Shown one piece after another: positions 33,198 to 42,293 of a stretch of DNA of 64,000 nucleotides. The stretch covers positions 2,728,001 through 2,792,000 of the forward strand of contig NZ_CP015992.1 of NCBI RefSeq assembly GCF_001708505.1, given 5' to 3'. The position numbers were made by a program, and so were the translations under genes. The stretch's first letter is position 1; each line of letters opens with the position of its first letter. The DNA is from Pseudomonas sp. TCU-HL1 (lineage in GTDB: Bacteria; Pseudomonadota; Gammaproteobacteria; Pseudomonadales; Pseudomonadaceae). The notes beneath the pieces were generated by a model. It ran no database searches and was not told the DNA's origin. It was given only the letters and a program-made list of their open reading frames with translations.

Positions 33198-34037
33198 ATG
33201 AACAAGCGCAGCACCCTTGGATTTGGACTGGGGCTCCGCAGCGAGTATTACCACCAGATACTCGAGCAAGACCCCGCCATCGACTGGTTCGAGATCATCT
33301 CGGAAAACTACCTGGTCGGCGGTGGCAAGGCGCTCTATTTCCTGGATGCCATCCGGGAGCGCTACCCGCTGGTCATGCATGGTGTTTCGCTGTCGATTGG
33401 CGGTCCCCACGCTATTGATCACGACTACCTTCGCCAACTGAAACTGCTCGCCGAGCGGGTAAACCCTCTCTGGATCTCTGATCACCTGTGCTGGAGTCGT
33501 GGCAACGCGCATCACCTTCACGACTTGCTGCCGCTGCCGTTCACTCGAGAAAGTCTGCTGCACGTTGCAGCCCGGGTTCACCTGGTACAGGACGTCATCC
33601 AGCGTCCCCTGGTGTTGGAGAATGTTTCGGCCTACGTGCAATGGGCAGAGTCGACGATGAGTGAGGCCGCGTTCCTCCACGAACTGAGTGAGCTGACGGG
33701 CTGCGAGCTGCTCCTGGACATCAACAATGTCTACGTGAGCGCCCGCAACCAGGGGTTTGACGCCTGGCAGTTCATCCAGGAACTTCCCCCGGAACGCATT
33801 CGCCAGATCCATCTGGCCGGTCACAGTGACTACGGCCACTACCTGATCGACACCCACGACCAACCGATTGCCGATCCGGTCTGGGACCTTTATGCGCGGA
33901 CGATCGAGCACTTAGGCCCCCGGGCAACCTTGATTGAGCGCGACGACCTCTTCCCCCCGCTGAACGATCTGCTGGCCGAGCTGGAGAAAGCCCGGGCGAT
34001 CGCGGCCACACGGTTGGAGGCTGCGCCATGCACCTGA
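33198..34037 (+). CDS. bufB: Multinuclear iron-dependent oxidase (MNIO, DUF692), bufferin maturase
   Basis: 279-residue TIM-barrel enzyme related to MbnB of methanobactin biosynthesis. It oxidises cysteines of the precursor to heterocycles. Conserved metal residues appear in MHGVSLSIGG, LENVSAYVQW, LLLDINNVYVSARN, IHLAGHSD and DTHDQPI. GGAG lies 7 bases before the ATG. It is 47 bases after the precursor gene and overlaps bufC by 10 bases. Confidence 0.93.
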   Translation: MNKRSTLGFGLGLRSEYYHQILEQDPAIDWFEIISENYLVGGGKALYFLDAIRERYPLVMHGVSLSIGGPHAIDHDYLRQLKLLAERVNPLWISDHLCWSRGNAHHLHDLLPLPFTRESLLHVAARVHLVQDVIQRPLVLENVSAYVQWAESTMSEAAFLHELSELTGCELLLDINNVYVSARNQGFDAWQFIQELPPERIRQIHLAGHSDYGHYLIDTHDQPIADPVWDLYARTIEHLGPRATLIERDDLFPPLNDLLAELEKARAIAATRLEAAPCT

Positions 34038-34816
34038 TTGCCTTGCAACAGGCGTTCGAACGCTACCTACTGGACGGCGACAGCACGGCGCCCGCTGAAC
34101 TGCTGCAACAGCTGCGCGGGAGCGAGGCGCTCTCGGCAGAAGATGGCCTGCGGGTCTATCACCATGCCTACCGGGCTCGGCTGCTGTCCGTGCTACGCGA
34201 AGACTTTCCCGCCATCCACTACTGGTTGGGCACCGAGGCCTTCGAACAGTTGGCCCAAGCCTACATTGACGCCTGGCCGCCACGGCATTTCAGCTTGCGC
34301 TGGCTGGGTGAGCCGTTTCCCGGGTTCATCAGCGACTTCCTCGCCGAACCCCAGGCATCACAGCTACGAGAGCTGGCCGAACTGGAGTGGGCCTTCACAC
34401 TGGCCTTCGATGCGGTTGACGAAACGCCTTTGTCGCTCCAGGACATGGCCACCTTCGGGCCCGAGGACTGGACTGGCCTGACGGTGCGACTGCACCCAAG
34501 TGCGCGCTGGCTCACGCTGAGTTCGAATGCGCTGGAAGTGTGGAAAGCGGCCAAGGCCTCGGCCGCCACACCAGAAAGCCAGCAACTTGATCAACCATTG
34601 GATTGCCTGGTCTGGCGCCAGGGCCTAACCTGCCAGTACCGAACCCTGGGCCAACTTGAAGCGTCTGCGCTTCAGCTAATGGTCAATAAGCAACTGTCGT
34701 TTGCTGAACTCTGCACTCATTATTTCGACACGCTAGGGGAGCGGGCCCCAATGCAAGCTGCGATCTGGCTCAAACAGTGGGTAACTGAAGAGCTATTACT
34801 TCGAATGAGTGAATAG
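34028..34816 (+). CDS. bufC: Bufferin maturation partner protein BufC (DUF2063)
   Basis: 262 residues. The N-terminal DUF2063 domain (LQQAFERYLLDGD...AYRARLLSVLREDFPAIHYWLG) is the same family as the partner of MbnB-type oxidases. It is thought to bind the precursor and present it to BufB. Its start overlaps the bufB stop by 10 bases, so the two proteins are made together. Ends 48 bases before the GGDEF-EAL gene. Confidence 0.9.
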   Translation: MHLIALQQAFERYLLDGDSTAPAELLQQLRGSEALSAEDGLRVYHHAYRARLLSVLREDFPAIHYWLGTEAFEQLAQAYIDAWPPRHFSLRWLGEPFPGFISDFLAEPQASQLRELAELEWAFTLAFDAVDETPLSLQDMATFGPEDWTGLTVRLHPSARWLTLSSNALEVWKAAKASAATPESQQLDQPLDCLVWRQGLTCQYRTLGQLEASALQLMVNKQLSFAELCTHYFDTLGERAPMQAAIWLKQWVTEELLLRMSE

Positions 34817-34863
34817 GCGAGTAAGATCCACTTGTCCTCAGTCGGCTGGTCACAAGGATTTAC

Positions 34864-37452
34864 ATGACCTTCCCTAACCTCGCAAATCATCCCGGTATCG
34901 ATCCGAGCTCCAATACTTGGTTTGCCCGCGAAACACTGGCGCGAGTCACCGCATTGCTCGTAATGGGCTTCATCCTGATTGCTGCTTTCTTGGTCAAGAT
35001 TGCGCTCAGTCAGAATGAGCAGGCCCTGGAGCAGAGCGTGTTCTATGCCGAGAAAGCGCTGAAAGCGCGACAGGAATACCAGCTTAGGTCCATTGGTGAC
35101 TACGCATTCTGGGGAGACGCATACCAGCATCTACACTCGCGGGTCGATATCGAGTGGGCCTTCACGCGACGCAACCTGGGGCCATCCCTCTACGAGGACT
35201 TTGGCTACGAAGGAGTCTTCGTCATTGGTCCTAACAATCAGACAGCCTACTCGGTGGTCAAGGGGCAATTGCAACAAACTCCTGCCCAGGATTGGCTGCA
35301 AGGGGACATATCAGCCCTGGTCAAGCGAGCAAGAGCTTCGGCAGATGAGCCCAGGCCCGTAATCGGCGCCTTCCAGGTTTCTGGAGAACCGGCCTTGGTA
35401 GCCGCGGCCGCATTCACCCAGGGCGGTGACCCCATGATTCCCGAGACTCCCGGAGCGCCCTCGGTTCTGCTTTTCGTCGATGTGCTTACGCCAGCAAAGC
35501 TGGAAGCGCTCGGGAGAGATTACGGATTGGTCCAGCTTCGCCGACCTCAAGACCGTCAAGATGTCGAGGAGCAGCCGCGCCTGATGCTTTCCTCTGAGGA
35601 AGGGTCACCTATCCTCCTGCGCTGGACACCGCTGAAACCTGGTGACGACCTCCTGATATTCGTGTTGCCGTTACTAGGAATGGCTGGACTAATCATTGCC
35701 GGGCTAGGTCGGCTGGTGATGCGTCATAGCCTCGCCTCTGCAAAGTTGCTGGATGATAGCTATGCCTCGCTACAAGCGAGCGAAGCACGGTTTCAGGACA
35801 TTGCTGAAGCGACTTCCGACTGGCTCTGGGAGACTGATTCAGAGCAGCGCGTTACATTCCTTTCCAGTCGATTTGAGATCGTCACTGGGTACAATCCCGA
35901 TACTTGGATCGGACGCCCCTTGAACGATCTGCTCAAATTCGGCGCAAACTCATTCGCCGACTGGCTTTCCAACCCGGAAGTGATGGAAAAGCCGTATCCG
36001 CCCCTGCAGTGCAACTATCTATCTGCCAATGGGAGGTACTGCCTCTGCAACCTCGTCGTGCGGGCAATTATGGGTCCCGACGGCGTAGCCGGTTATCGCG
36101 GAACCGCCTGCGATACCACCGCTCAGGCGGAGAGCCAACTGCGAATCCAGCATCTTCAGCATTTCGATGCACTAACCGGTCTGCCCAATCGCACCCGGCT
36201 CCTGGAAGTGCTCTCAACCCGCCTCGATTCTTTAAGGTCAGGAAGCGATTTGCTGGCCTTGATGACCATCAATGTTGAGCGGCTCAAGCGGCTCAATGAC
36301 CGTTTGGGGCGAACCGGCGGTGATCAGATCCTGATTCAACTCGCGGAACGACTGGAGTGTTTTTTCCGTCCAGAGGATCTGGTTTTCCGCTACACCAACG
36401 ATGAATTCGTTGTATTGCTTGATGGTGACCTGTCCCGTCACGAGCAAATTGAGGAGCTGTGCAAGCGTCTTGTCGGGTATGTGAAGCGTCCACTCTTCAT
36501 CGCTCAGGAGGAGTTCAAGCTAGACATCCAGATCGGCATTGCAATAGCCCCGAGCGATGCGGATACAGCGCAGGAGCTTCTGCGCTGTGCAGAGATTGCG
36601 CTCTTTCAGACCCGTAGTCTGCAGCGGGGTCGTTGGTGTTACTTCAGTCGTGAGCTAGAACGCCGAATGACTTCTGAGTGGCGGCTGGAGTTGGAGCTGC
36701 GCCACGCTATTGCGAACGACGAATTACGATTGCACTTTCAGCCGCGTCACCGTGCTACTGATCTGAAGCTCAGTGGTGTTGAAGCCTTGGTGCGCTGGCA
36801 ACATCCACAGCAAGGTCTCCTTAGCCCCGGCAACTTCATTCCAGTAGCCGAACAAAGTGGACTCATCGTTGAACTTGGCACCTGGGTTTTGCGCGAAGCC
36901 TGCGCCCAAGCCAGGCGTTTTTCGGCACCTATCTTCGTTTCGGTCAACCTTTCGGCCGAGCAGTTCCGCCGTCCTGGATTGGTGGCGCAGGTACAGTCCG
37001 TTCTGGACGAAGCAGGCTTGCCGGCCGACCGTCTGGAGCTGGAAATTACCGAGAGCATGATGCTGGATGATGCACAAGGCGCGTTGGAAACGCTGAAAGA
37101 GCTCAACGCACTGGGCATCCGTCTGTCCATGGATGACTTCGGGACGGGATACTCTTCTCTTAGTTACCTGGGTAGGTATCCTTTCGACACGCTGAAGATA
37201 GATCGCAGCTTTATCGCCCAACTCAAAGACAGCAGCAGCCTCGCGGTAGTGCGGGCGATTGTGCAACTCGGACACGCTCTGTCGATGACAGTAACCGCGG
37301 AGGGAGTGGAAAGCATCGAGCAACTGACGTTGCTACGCGACTTGAACTGCGATGAGGTCCAAGGTTTCCACTTGGGGCGGCCAGTTCCCGTTGAGCTATT
37401 GCATGACCTGCTCGCGAGTACGCAAGGGATGTCTGAACCTGCTGGCAGATGA
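34864..37452 (+). CDS. Membrane GGDEF-EAL protein with CHASE4 and PAS domains
   Basis: 862 residues. Two membrane helices (about 25-47 and 268-288) flank a periplasmic CHASE4-like sensor (YAFWGDAYQHLH; NLGPSLYEDFGYEGVFVI). Then PAS (about 305-420), GGDEF (430-595) and EAL (605-855). The GGDEF signature is degenerate (YTNDEF), so cyclase activity is doubtful. The EAL domain keeps VEALVRWQHP, LEITESMML and DDFGTGYSSL, so phosphodiesterase activity on c-di-GMP is likely. AAGGA lies 5 bases before the ATG. It follows the bufferin operon by 47 bases and could be part of it, but may be independent. Confidence 0.92.
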   Translation: MTFPNLANHPGIDPSSNTWFARETLARVTALLVMGFILIAAFLVKIALSQNEQALEQSVFYAEKALKARQEYQLRSIGDYAFWGDAYQHLHSRVDIEWAFTRRNLGPSLYEDFGYEGVFVIGPNNQTAYSVVKGQLQQTPAQDWLQGDISALVKRARASADEPRPVIGAFQVSGEPALVAAAAFTQGGDPMIPETPGAPSVLLFVDVLTPAKLEALGRDYGLVQLRRPQDRQDVEEQPRLMLSSEEGSPILLRWTPLKPGDDLLIFVLPLLGMAGLIIAGLGRLVMRHSLASAKLLDDSYASLQASEARFQDIAEATSDWLWETDSEQRVTFLSSRFEIVTGYNPDTWIGRPLNDLLKFGANSFADWLSNPEVMEKPYPPLQCNYLSANGRYCLCNLVVRAIMGPDGVAGYRGTACDTTAQAESQLRIQHLQHFDALTGLPNRTRLLEVLSTRLDSLRSGSDLLALMTINVERLKRLNDRLGRTGGDQILIQLAERLECFFRPEDLVFRYTNDEFVVLLDGDLSRHEQIEELCKRLVGYVKRPLFIAQEEFKLDIQIGIAIAPSDADTAQELLRCAEIALFQTRSLQRGRWCYFSRELERRMTSEWRLELELRHAIANDELRLHFQPRHRATDLKLSGVEALVRWQHPQQGLLSPGNFIPVAEQSGLIVELGTWVLREACAQARRFSAPIFVSVNLSAEQFRRPGLVAQVQSVLDEAGLPADRLELEITESMMLDDAQGALETLKELNALGIRLSMDDFGTGYSSLSYLGRYPFDTLKIDRSFIAQLKDSSSLAVVRAIVQLGHALSMTVTAEGVESIEQLTLLRDLNCDEVQGFHLGRPVPVELLHDLLASTQGMSEPAGR

Positions 37453-37725
37453 CACCAGAATGTCGCCCGGCGAATAGAAGGCTCCTCCGCGACGTGGCTG
37501 TCCGTATACCGGATCTCGCGTCAGATCATGATTTCCGGGCCGTTCAGGCTTGATTTTCAGGATGAACAGTACGGGAGATCTACGGCGCAAGAGCAAAGGT
37601 CGGTAGATGGCTGTCGCTGATTTCCCTGCTTTTCCTGTCCTGGCCTCCCGATGAATCCGAATCAGCCCTACTACACATGGCAGCACAGTGCGGAGTTCGC
37701 CCCTTCAGCTTTGGAATCACTACCA

Positions 37726-37926
37726 CTAGGCACTGATTCTGGTGGGATAACCCAGCGCTTTCACCAGTTCACTAACGCGCTCGGCGCCAATGAGACTTTC
37801 AACGCTCACCTTGCCTGCAATGCGGTCGACGATGACCTTGGCCTGCGAATCAGCTGCCTGAATGGCCTTAGTGATCTTGCTGACACAACTGCCACACCCC
37901 ATACCGGAAACTTCCAAGACAAACAT
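37726..37926 (-). CDS. copZ: Heavy-metal-associated domain protein, copper chaperone
   Basis: 66-residue HMA-domain protein: MFVLEVSGMGCGSCVSKI with the CxxC Cu(I) site, then a beta-alpha-beta-beta-alpha-beta pattern ending ALGYPTRI. Binds Cu(I) in the cytoplasm and delivers it to exporters. The start at 37926 begins at the domain; upstream in-frame codons overlap the CueR-type operator. It is monocistronic and preceded by a MerR-family operator at 37977-37997. Gene name is by analogy. Confidence 0.9.
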   Translation of the reverse strand: MFVLEVSGMGCGSCVSKITKAIQAADSQAKVIVDRIAGKVSVESLIGAERVSELVKALGYPTRISA

Positions 37927-37976
37927 AACGGGCCCCTCATGCTGAAACGGCATCTCTTGCCGCACATGCAGCTTCG

Positions 37977-37997
37977 ACCTTGACACGATGGCAAGGT
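37977..37997 (-). promoter_or_regulatory. CueR-type operator/promoter of the copper chaperone gene
   Basis: ACCTTG-N9-CAAGGT inverted repeat with TTGACC as -35 on the minus strand (37995-38000). This matches the CueR dyad CTTGACCTTGCCATCGTGTC in shape. No cueR gene is in the window. Confidence 0.75.
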
Positions 37998-38014
37998 CAA
38001 GCCCCGCAGATGGC

Positions 38015-38782
38015 CTATTTCGGCCCCATGATCTCTGCGAGTCCCTGCGCCTGGGGCAACCCTTGTTGCATCTTCAACCGACCGTCGTCATCCCGGTAGA
38101 AGATCGCGGGCGTAGCAACCGCCCCAAGCTCGCTCATTAGCGCAAGGTTGGCGTCGAGTTGTTCCTGAACCTTCGTTGGCACCTTATCCAGAGCTTTGAG
38201 CATGCTCTTGTCGCCGGCGGTCTCATGTTCCATGAGGGCGACTTCCGGCTGCTTGGCTGTCAACAGTGCGGCGGCTTTGCCCGCGCTGTCGGAACTGAGC
38301 AGCCCAACCATGATGTGGCGCAGTTGGACCCTGCCGGATTCAATCCAAGGCCGCGCCTGGTGCCAGAACTGGTTGCAGTAGGGGCAGTTCGGGTCGTCGA
38401 ACAGATAGACGATGCGGGCGGCATTCTTGTTGCCATCGGCGATCCAGGTACTGCCTTCCATGCGCGCCCACATTTCCTTGGCCATCGGCTCATAAACCAG
38501 TCGGTTCAGTGGCGCGCTCGTCAGGTCTTCGCCCTGGGCATCGAACAGGGTACCCACCAGGACGTGCTGGCCATCGGCCGTGAGGTAAAGAGCTAGCCCT
38601 TGGCCGTTATAGCGCGCGGCGTAGCCTCGCAGCCCCCCAGGTGCGGTGAACTCGCCCACGACGGTGGCGCCGCGAGCCTCAATCGCTTTGATGGGCGCTG
38701 GCAACGCCTCGGCCTGCGTAACCGGGACGAGCAGTGAGCTGACAAGGGCGAGCAACAGGGCAGGGCACTTGTGGCGCATCAT
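38015..38782 (-). CDS. dsbG: Periplasmic thiol:disulfide interchange protein, DsbG-like
   Basis: 255 residues with a signal peptide ending near TQA. An N-terminal dimerisation part (ARGATVVGEFTAPGGL) is followed by a thioredoxin-fold domain with the active site DDPNCPYCNQFW and cis-proline region VATPAIFYRDDDG. It keeps single cysteines reduced or isomerises disulfides in the periplasm. In a copper island it may repair copper-driven misoxidation, or support cysteine-rich bufferin; this is inference. Located between the chaperone and the ATPase on the same strand. Confidence 0.92.
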   Translation of the reverse strand: MMRHKCPALLLALVSSLLVPVTQAEALPAPIKAIEARGATVVGEFTAPGGLRGYAARYNGQGLALYLTADGQHVLVGTLFDAQGEDLTSAPLNRLVYEPMAKEMWARMEGSTWIADGNKNAARIVYLFDDPNCPYCNQFWHQARPWIESGRVQLRHIMVGLLSSDSAGKAAALLTAKQPEVALMEHETAGDKSMLKALDKVPTKVQEQLDANLALMSELGAVATPAIFYRDDDGRLKMQQGLPQAQGLAEIMGPK

Positions 38783-38918
38783 GGCTAAGGCCTCTCTCGC
38801 GTAATCGCTAGGCCCCCCGCGAGTATCACGGGGGTTATCTCACCGATCAGGCACGACCTGGCGACGGGTCACACCCTGTATCTTCGCGCCGCTTGCAGGG
38901 CCTGGGTAGCCGATCGGT

Positions 38919-41303
38919 TTAGTCAATGTTCGTACGCCGTAGGCGCAGCGCGTTAAAGACCACCGAGGCCGAGCTGATGCTCATGGCCAGCGCGGCGATC
39001 ATCGGTGACAGCAGATGACCTGTCAGCGGATAGAGCAAACCAGCCGCCAGCGGTATGCCCATCGCGTTGTAGAGGAAGGCAAAGCCCAGGTTCTGGCGCA
39101 TGTTCTTCACGGTGGCCACGGAAAGCTTGCGTGCACGCAGAATGCCCATCAGATCACCTTTTACCAAGGTCACTTGAGCGCTGTTCATCGCCACGTCAGT
39201 GCCGGTCCCCATGGCGATGCCGACATCGGCACGCGCCAGTGCCGGGGCATCGTTGATCCCATCGCCAGCCATCGCGACGCGGCGGCCGTATGCCTGCAGG
39301 TCGGCCGCCAGCTTCTCCTTGTCCTGGGGTTTGACTTCGCCGTGGACTTCCTCGATCCCCAGCTGCTTCGCCACCGCACGAGCGGTGGTCAGACCATCCC
39401 CGGTGGCCATGATGACCTTCACATCGTCATCCTGGAGACGCTTCACCGCCTCCTTGGAGCTTGGCTTGATCGGGTCCGACACCGCCAGTAGGCCGGCCAG
39501 CACACCATCGACGGCCAGGTACATGATGCTCATGCCATCCAGGCGGAGCAGCTCAGCCCGATCTCTGAGCGGGGAAATATCAAGCCCGGCGTCTTCCATC
39601 AAAGCGGTATTGCCCAGCTGCAGCTGATGGTCCTCCACCTGGCCACGAACGCCAATGCCGGAGCCGGACTCGAACGCATCCGGCTTGCTCAGGACCACCC
39701 CGGCTGCCCGCGCATGGTCAACGATTGCATGGGCCAAGGGGTGTTCGCTGCCCTGGTCCAGGCTGGCTGCCAGGCGCAGGACCTCTGTCGGTGCGAACTG
39801 ATTTGTGCCCACGACGCTGTGAAACACAGGGCGTCCTTCGGTCAGGGTGCCGGTTTTGTCCACGATCAAGGTGTCGATCTTGCACAGGTTTTCTATGGCG
39901 CTGGCGTCCCTGAACAGCACGCCACTACCGGCAGCCTTGCCGGTCGCCACCATGATCGACATCGGCGTGGCGAGGCCCAGTGCGCATGGGCAGGCGATGA
40001 TCAGCACCGCGACCGCATTGATCAGGCCATAGACCCAACCAGGTTCTGGCCCGAAAAGCCCCCAGCCGACGAAGGTCAGGACCGCGATCAGCACTACCCC
40101 CACGACAAAGTAGCCGGCGACGATATCTGCCATTCGCTGCATGGGAGCCTTCGAGCGTTGGGCGTGGGCGACCATCTGCACGATCTGCGACAGCACGGTG
40201 TCCGCGCCGACTTTCTGCGCTTCCATCACCAGGCTGCCATGGGTGTTGAGAGTGGCCCCGATGAGCGCCTCACCGGCCTTTTTCATCACGGGTACGGGCT
40301 CGCCGGTCAGCATGGATTCATCGACGGCGCTCTCGCCCTCCAGTACGACTCCATCGACTGGGACCTTCTCTCCTGGGCGCACCCGCAGGTGGTCCCCCGT
40401 GTGAACGTGGGTCAGGGGAATGTCTTCCTCGCCGCCATCGGCGTTGATACGCCGCGCGGTCTTGGGGGCGAGCCCGAGGAGTGCCTTGATGGCCGCTGAG
40501 GTCTGCGAGCGCGCCTTCAGCTCAAGCATCTGCCCCAACAGGGTCAGCGAGATGATCACCGCGGCCGCTTCGAAGTAAACGCCGATGCGGCCGTCCTGCA
40601 TGAAGGTCGCCGGAAAGACTTGAGGGACCAAGGTCGCGGCGACGCTGTAGAGGTAGGCGGCTGCCGTCCCGAGGCCAATGAGCGTCCACATGTTGGGGCT
40701 GCGGTGGCGGATCGAGGCGACCCCACGCACAAAGAAGGGCCAGCCGGCCCACAGGGTTACCGGCGTCGCCAATACGAGCTCCACCCAGTTCTGGGTCGCA
40801 CCATGGAGCAGCTGCAGTTGGTGTGCGGTCATGGCCAGCAAGGTCACGATCACTGTCAATGGCAGGGTCCACCAGAACCGTCGAGTGAAGTCCTTGAGCT
40901 CCGGATTTTCCTCCTCTTCCAGCTCTGGGATTACCGGCTCCAGGGTCATTCCGCAGATCGGACAACTGCCAGGGCCGGACTGGCGGATCTGCGGGTGCAT
41001 CGGACAGGTGTATTCGGCTACGCCTGCGTCAGGCACCTGCGCGACGGCAGGCTGACCATGGTTGGCGTGCCCGTGGCTCGCAGGCGCCTGGGCGCCGGTT
41101 GAACCGGCGTATCGCGCTGGTTCCGCCCGGAACTTGGTCAGGCACTTCTCGCTGCAGAAGCGATAGGTTTGTCCCTGGTACTGCTCGCGAAAGCGACTGT
41201 CCGGCTCCACTGCCATGCCGCACACCGGATCGTGCTGACGTCCATCCGGCTGCTCATGTTGGTGTGAGTGGTCATGGTCGTGCTGGCACGATGCGGTGGG
41301 CAT
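38919..41303 (-). CDS. Copper-translocating P1B-type ATPase
   Basis: 794 residues. N-terminus is His-rich, then a YHS domain (DPVCGMAVEP...RFCSEKCLTKFRAEPARY) and a heavy-metal-binding domain YTCPMHPQIRQSGPGSCPICGM; classical HMA repeats are absent. The pump has TM helices with CPC in IIACPCALGLATP, phosphorylation motif DKTGT, TGES-like actuator DESMLTGEP and GDGINDAP hinge. It exports copper from the cytoplasm. Its start is 3 bases after the DUF2933 stop, so these are one operon. Called CopA in the P1B sense, distinct from the multicopper oxidase copA above. Confidence 0.96.
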   Translation of the reverse strand: MPTASCQHDHDHSHQHEQPDGRQHDPVCGMAVEPDSRFREQYQGQTYRFCSEKCLTKFRAEPARYAGSTGAQAPASHGHANHGQPAVAQVPDAGVAEYTCPMHPQIRQSGPGSCPICGMTLEPVIPELEEEENPELKDFTRRFWWTLPLTVIVTLLAMTAHQLQLLHGATQNWVELVLATPVTLWAGWPFFVRGVASIRHRSPNMWTLIGLGTAAAYLYSVAATLVPQVFPATFMQDGRIGVYFEAAAVIISLTLLGQMLELKARSQTSAAIKALLGLAPKTARRINADGGEEDIPLTHVHTGDHLRVRPGEKVPVDGVVLEGESAVDESMLTGEPVPVMKKAGEALIGATLNTHGSLVMEAQKVGADTVLSQIVQMVAHAQRSKAPMQRMADIVAGYFVVGVVLIAVLTFVGWGLFGPEPGWVYGLINAVAVLIIACPCALGLATPMSIMVATGKAAGSGVLFRDASAIENLCKIDTLIVDKTGTLTEGRPVFHSVVGTNQFAPTEVLRLAASLDQGSEHPLAHAIVDHARAAGVVLSKPDAFESGSGIGVRGQVEDHQLQLGNTALMEDAGLDISPLRDRAELLRLDGMSIMYLAVDGVLAGLLAVSDPIKPSSKEAVKRLQDDDVKVIMATGDGLTTARAVAKQLGIEEVHGEVKPQDKEKLAADLQAYGRRVAMAGDGINDAPALARADVGIAMGTGTDVAMNSAQVTLVKGDLMGILRARKLSVATVKNMRQNLGFAFLYNAMGIPLAAGLLYPLTGHLLSPMIAALAMSISSASVVFNALRLRRTNID

Positions 41304-41306
41304 GGA

Positions 41307-41561
41307 CTAGTTCCCTCTGTTGTCCGGCTTGGTCGAATCTTCGCGGTTCTGGTGAGAATGGCCGCCGTGGTTATGCCCGAAGAGGTGCATCAGCGGGCAG
41401 AGCAGCAGGATCAAGTAAGGCAAAGCCAGAGAAAGGTGGCCGTAGTGTTCCCGTGCCACATAGAACAGGCCGATCACAACCAGCATGATCAGCGCGATGC
41501 CCCCTTTACTCCGCCAGAAGGGCGTGACCGGTTCGGTGCCATGGCGATGGGATTCCGTCAT
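41307..41561 (-). CDS. DUF2933 small membrane protein
   Basis: 84 residues with a central pair of hydrophobic segments (KGGIALIMLVVIGLFYVA and LSLALPYLILLLCPLMHLF) and a His-rich tail (FGHNHGGHSHQNRED). DUF2933 proteins are found next to metal P-type ATPases; their role is not defined, though metal binding is suggested by the histidines. AGGAG lies 7 bases before the ATG; it ends 3 bases before the ATPase start. Confidence 0.87.
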   Translation of the reverse strand: MTESHRHGTEPVTPFWRSKGGIALIMLVVIGLFYVAREHYGHLSLALPYLILLLCPLMHLFGHNHGGHSHQNREDSTKPDNRGN

Positions 41562-41586
41562 GATTCAACTCCTGAGCTGAGGTGGA

Positions 41587-41626
41587 GGTGTCGTCCGCTG
41601 CCGCGTACTCCAGCCTAGACGACACC
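41587..41626. promoter_or_regulatory. Inverted repeat upstream of the DUF2933-ATPase operon
   Basis: GGTGTCGTC and GACGACACC, 9-bp perfect arms with a 22-base loop, 26 bases before the DUF2933 start. It could be an operator or an mRNA hairpin. Confidence 0.4.
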
Positions 41627-41659
41627 CCGTGTTCACCTGTTGACGCCAATCAATATCGC

Positions 41660-42199
41660 TCACTTCACGTAAACCGGGCCGACCATGCCGAGTTGGTAGT
41701 GGCCGGGAACGTTGCAGGCAAACTGCAACCCGGTGGTTTTGCTGAAGGTCCAGATCAGCTCCTTAGTGGCCCCAGGTTCGACCAGCATGCTGTTGGGGTC
41801 GTCGTGTTCCATGCCGACCATCTTCATGCCACCCATCGTATGGTCCATTGCGCGCATTTCGTGATTGCGTCCCGTCGGGCTGAGGGTGCCGTTCTGGAAC
41901 ATGGCGGCCATTTCCTTCTGGTGCGCCGCGTGGGCGGCCGCTTTGCCGAGGTTGAACTCGTGCAGCATCGCACCGTCATTCTTCAGCACGAACCGGATGG
42001 TTTCGCCGTCTTTGACATCGATGCTTTCCGGAGCGAAGTAGACATCGCCCATTTTCACCTCGATGGTGCGGTCAACCTCAGCCAGGGTGCCGGGTCGCCC
42101 AACATCGTCTTTCGCGTGGCCAACATCGGCTTGAGCGATAGCACCGGTGAGCATGGAGACAATCGCAATCAGGGAGGAAGCGAGCTTGGCGTTATTCAT
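41660..42199 (-). CDS. Periplasmic cupredoxin-domain protein
   Basis: 179 residues with signal peptide. Plastocyanin/azurin-like fold: MLHEFNLGK supplies a His, and CNVPGHYQLGM gives the Cys, His and Met of a type 1 copper site. A Met/His-rich insertion (EMRAMDHTMGGMKMVGMEHDD) lies between. In P. aeruginosa the homologous arrangement cupredoxin-ptrA-copR-copS is a known copper-responsive locus. GCGAGG lies 6 bases before the ATG, and a CopR box 79 bases upstream. Confidence 0.92.
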   Translation of the reverse strand: MNNAKLASSLIAIVSMLTGAIAQADVGHAKDDVGRPGTLAEVDRTIEVKMGDVYFAPESIDVKDGETIRFVLKNDGAMLHEFNLGKAAAHAAHQKEMAAMFQNGTLSPTGRNHEMRAMDHTMGGMKMVGMEHDDPNSMLVEPGATKELIWTFSKTTGLQFACNVPGHYQLGMVGPVYVK

Positions 42200-42277
42200 T
42201 TTTAACCTCGCAAGATGGTGTGGTTTGAAACGCCTCTGATGCTAGCCAGGCGGAGCTGCCGGCAGGCTTACGCAAAA

Positions 42278-42293
42278 ACTACATATCTGTAAG
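42278..42293. promoter_or_regulatory. CopR box upstream of the cupredoxin gene
   Basis: ACTACATATCTGTAAG, one of four similar boxes (TACA-N6-TGTAAG variant), 79 bases before the start at 42199. Confidence 0.8.
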
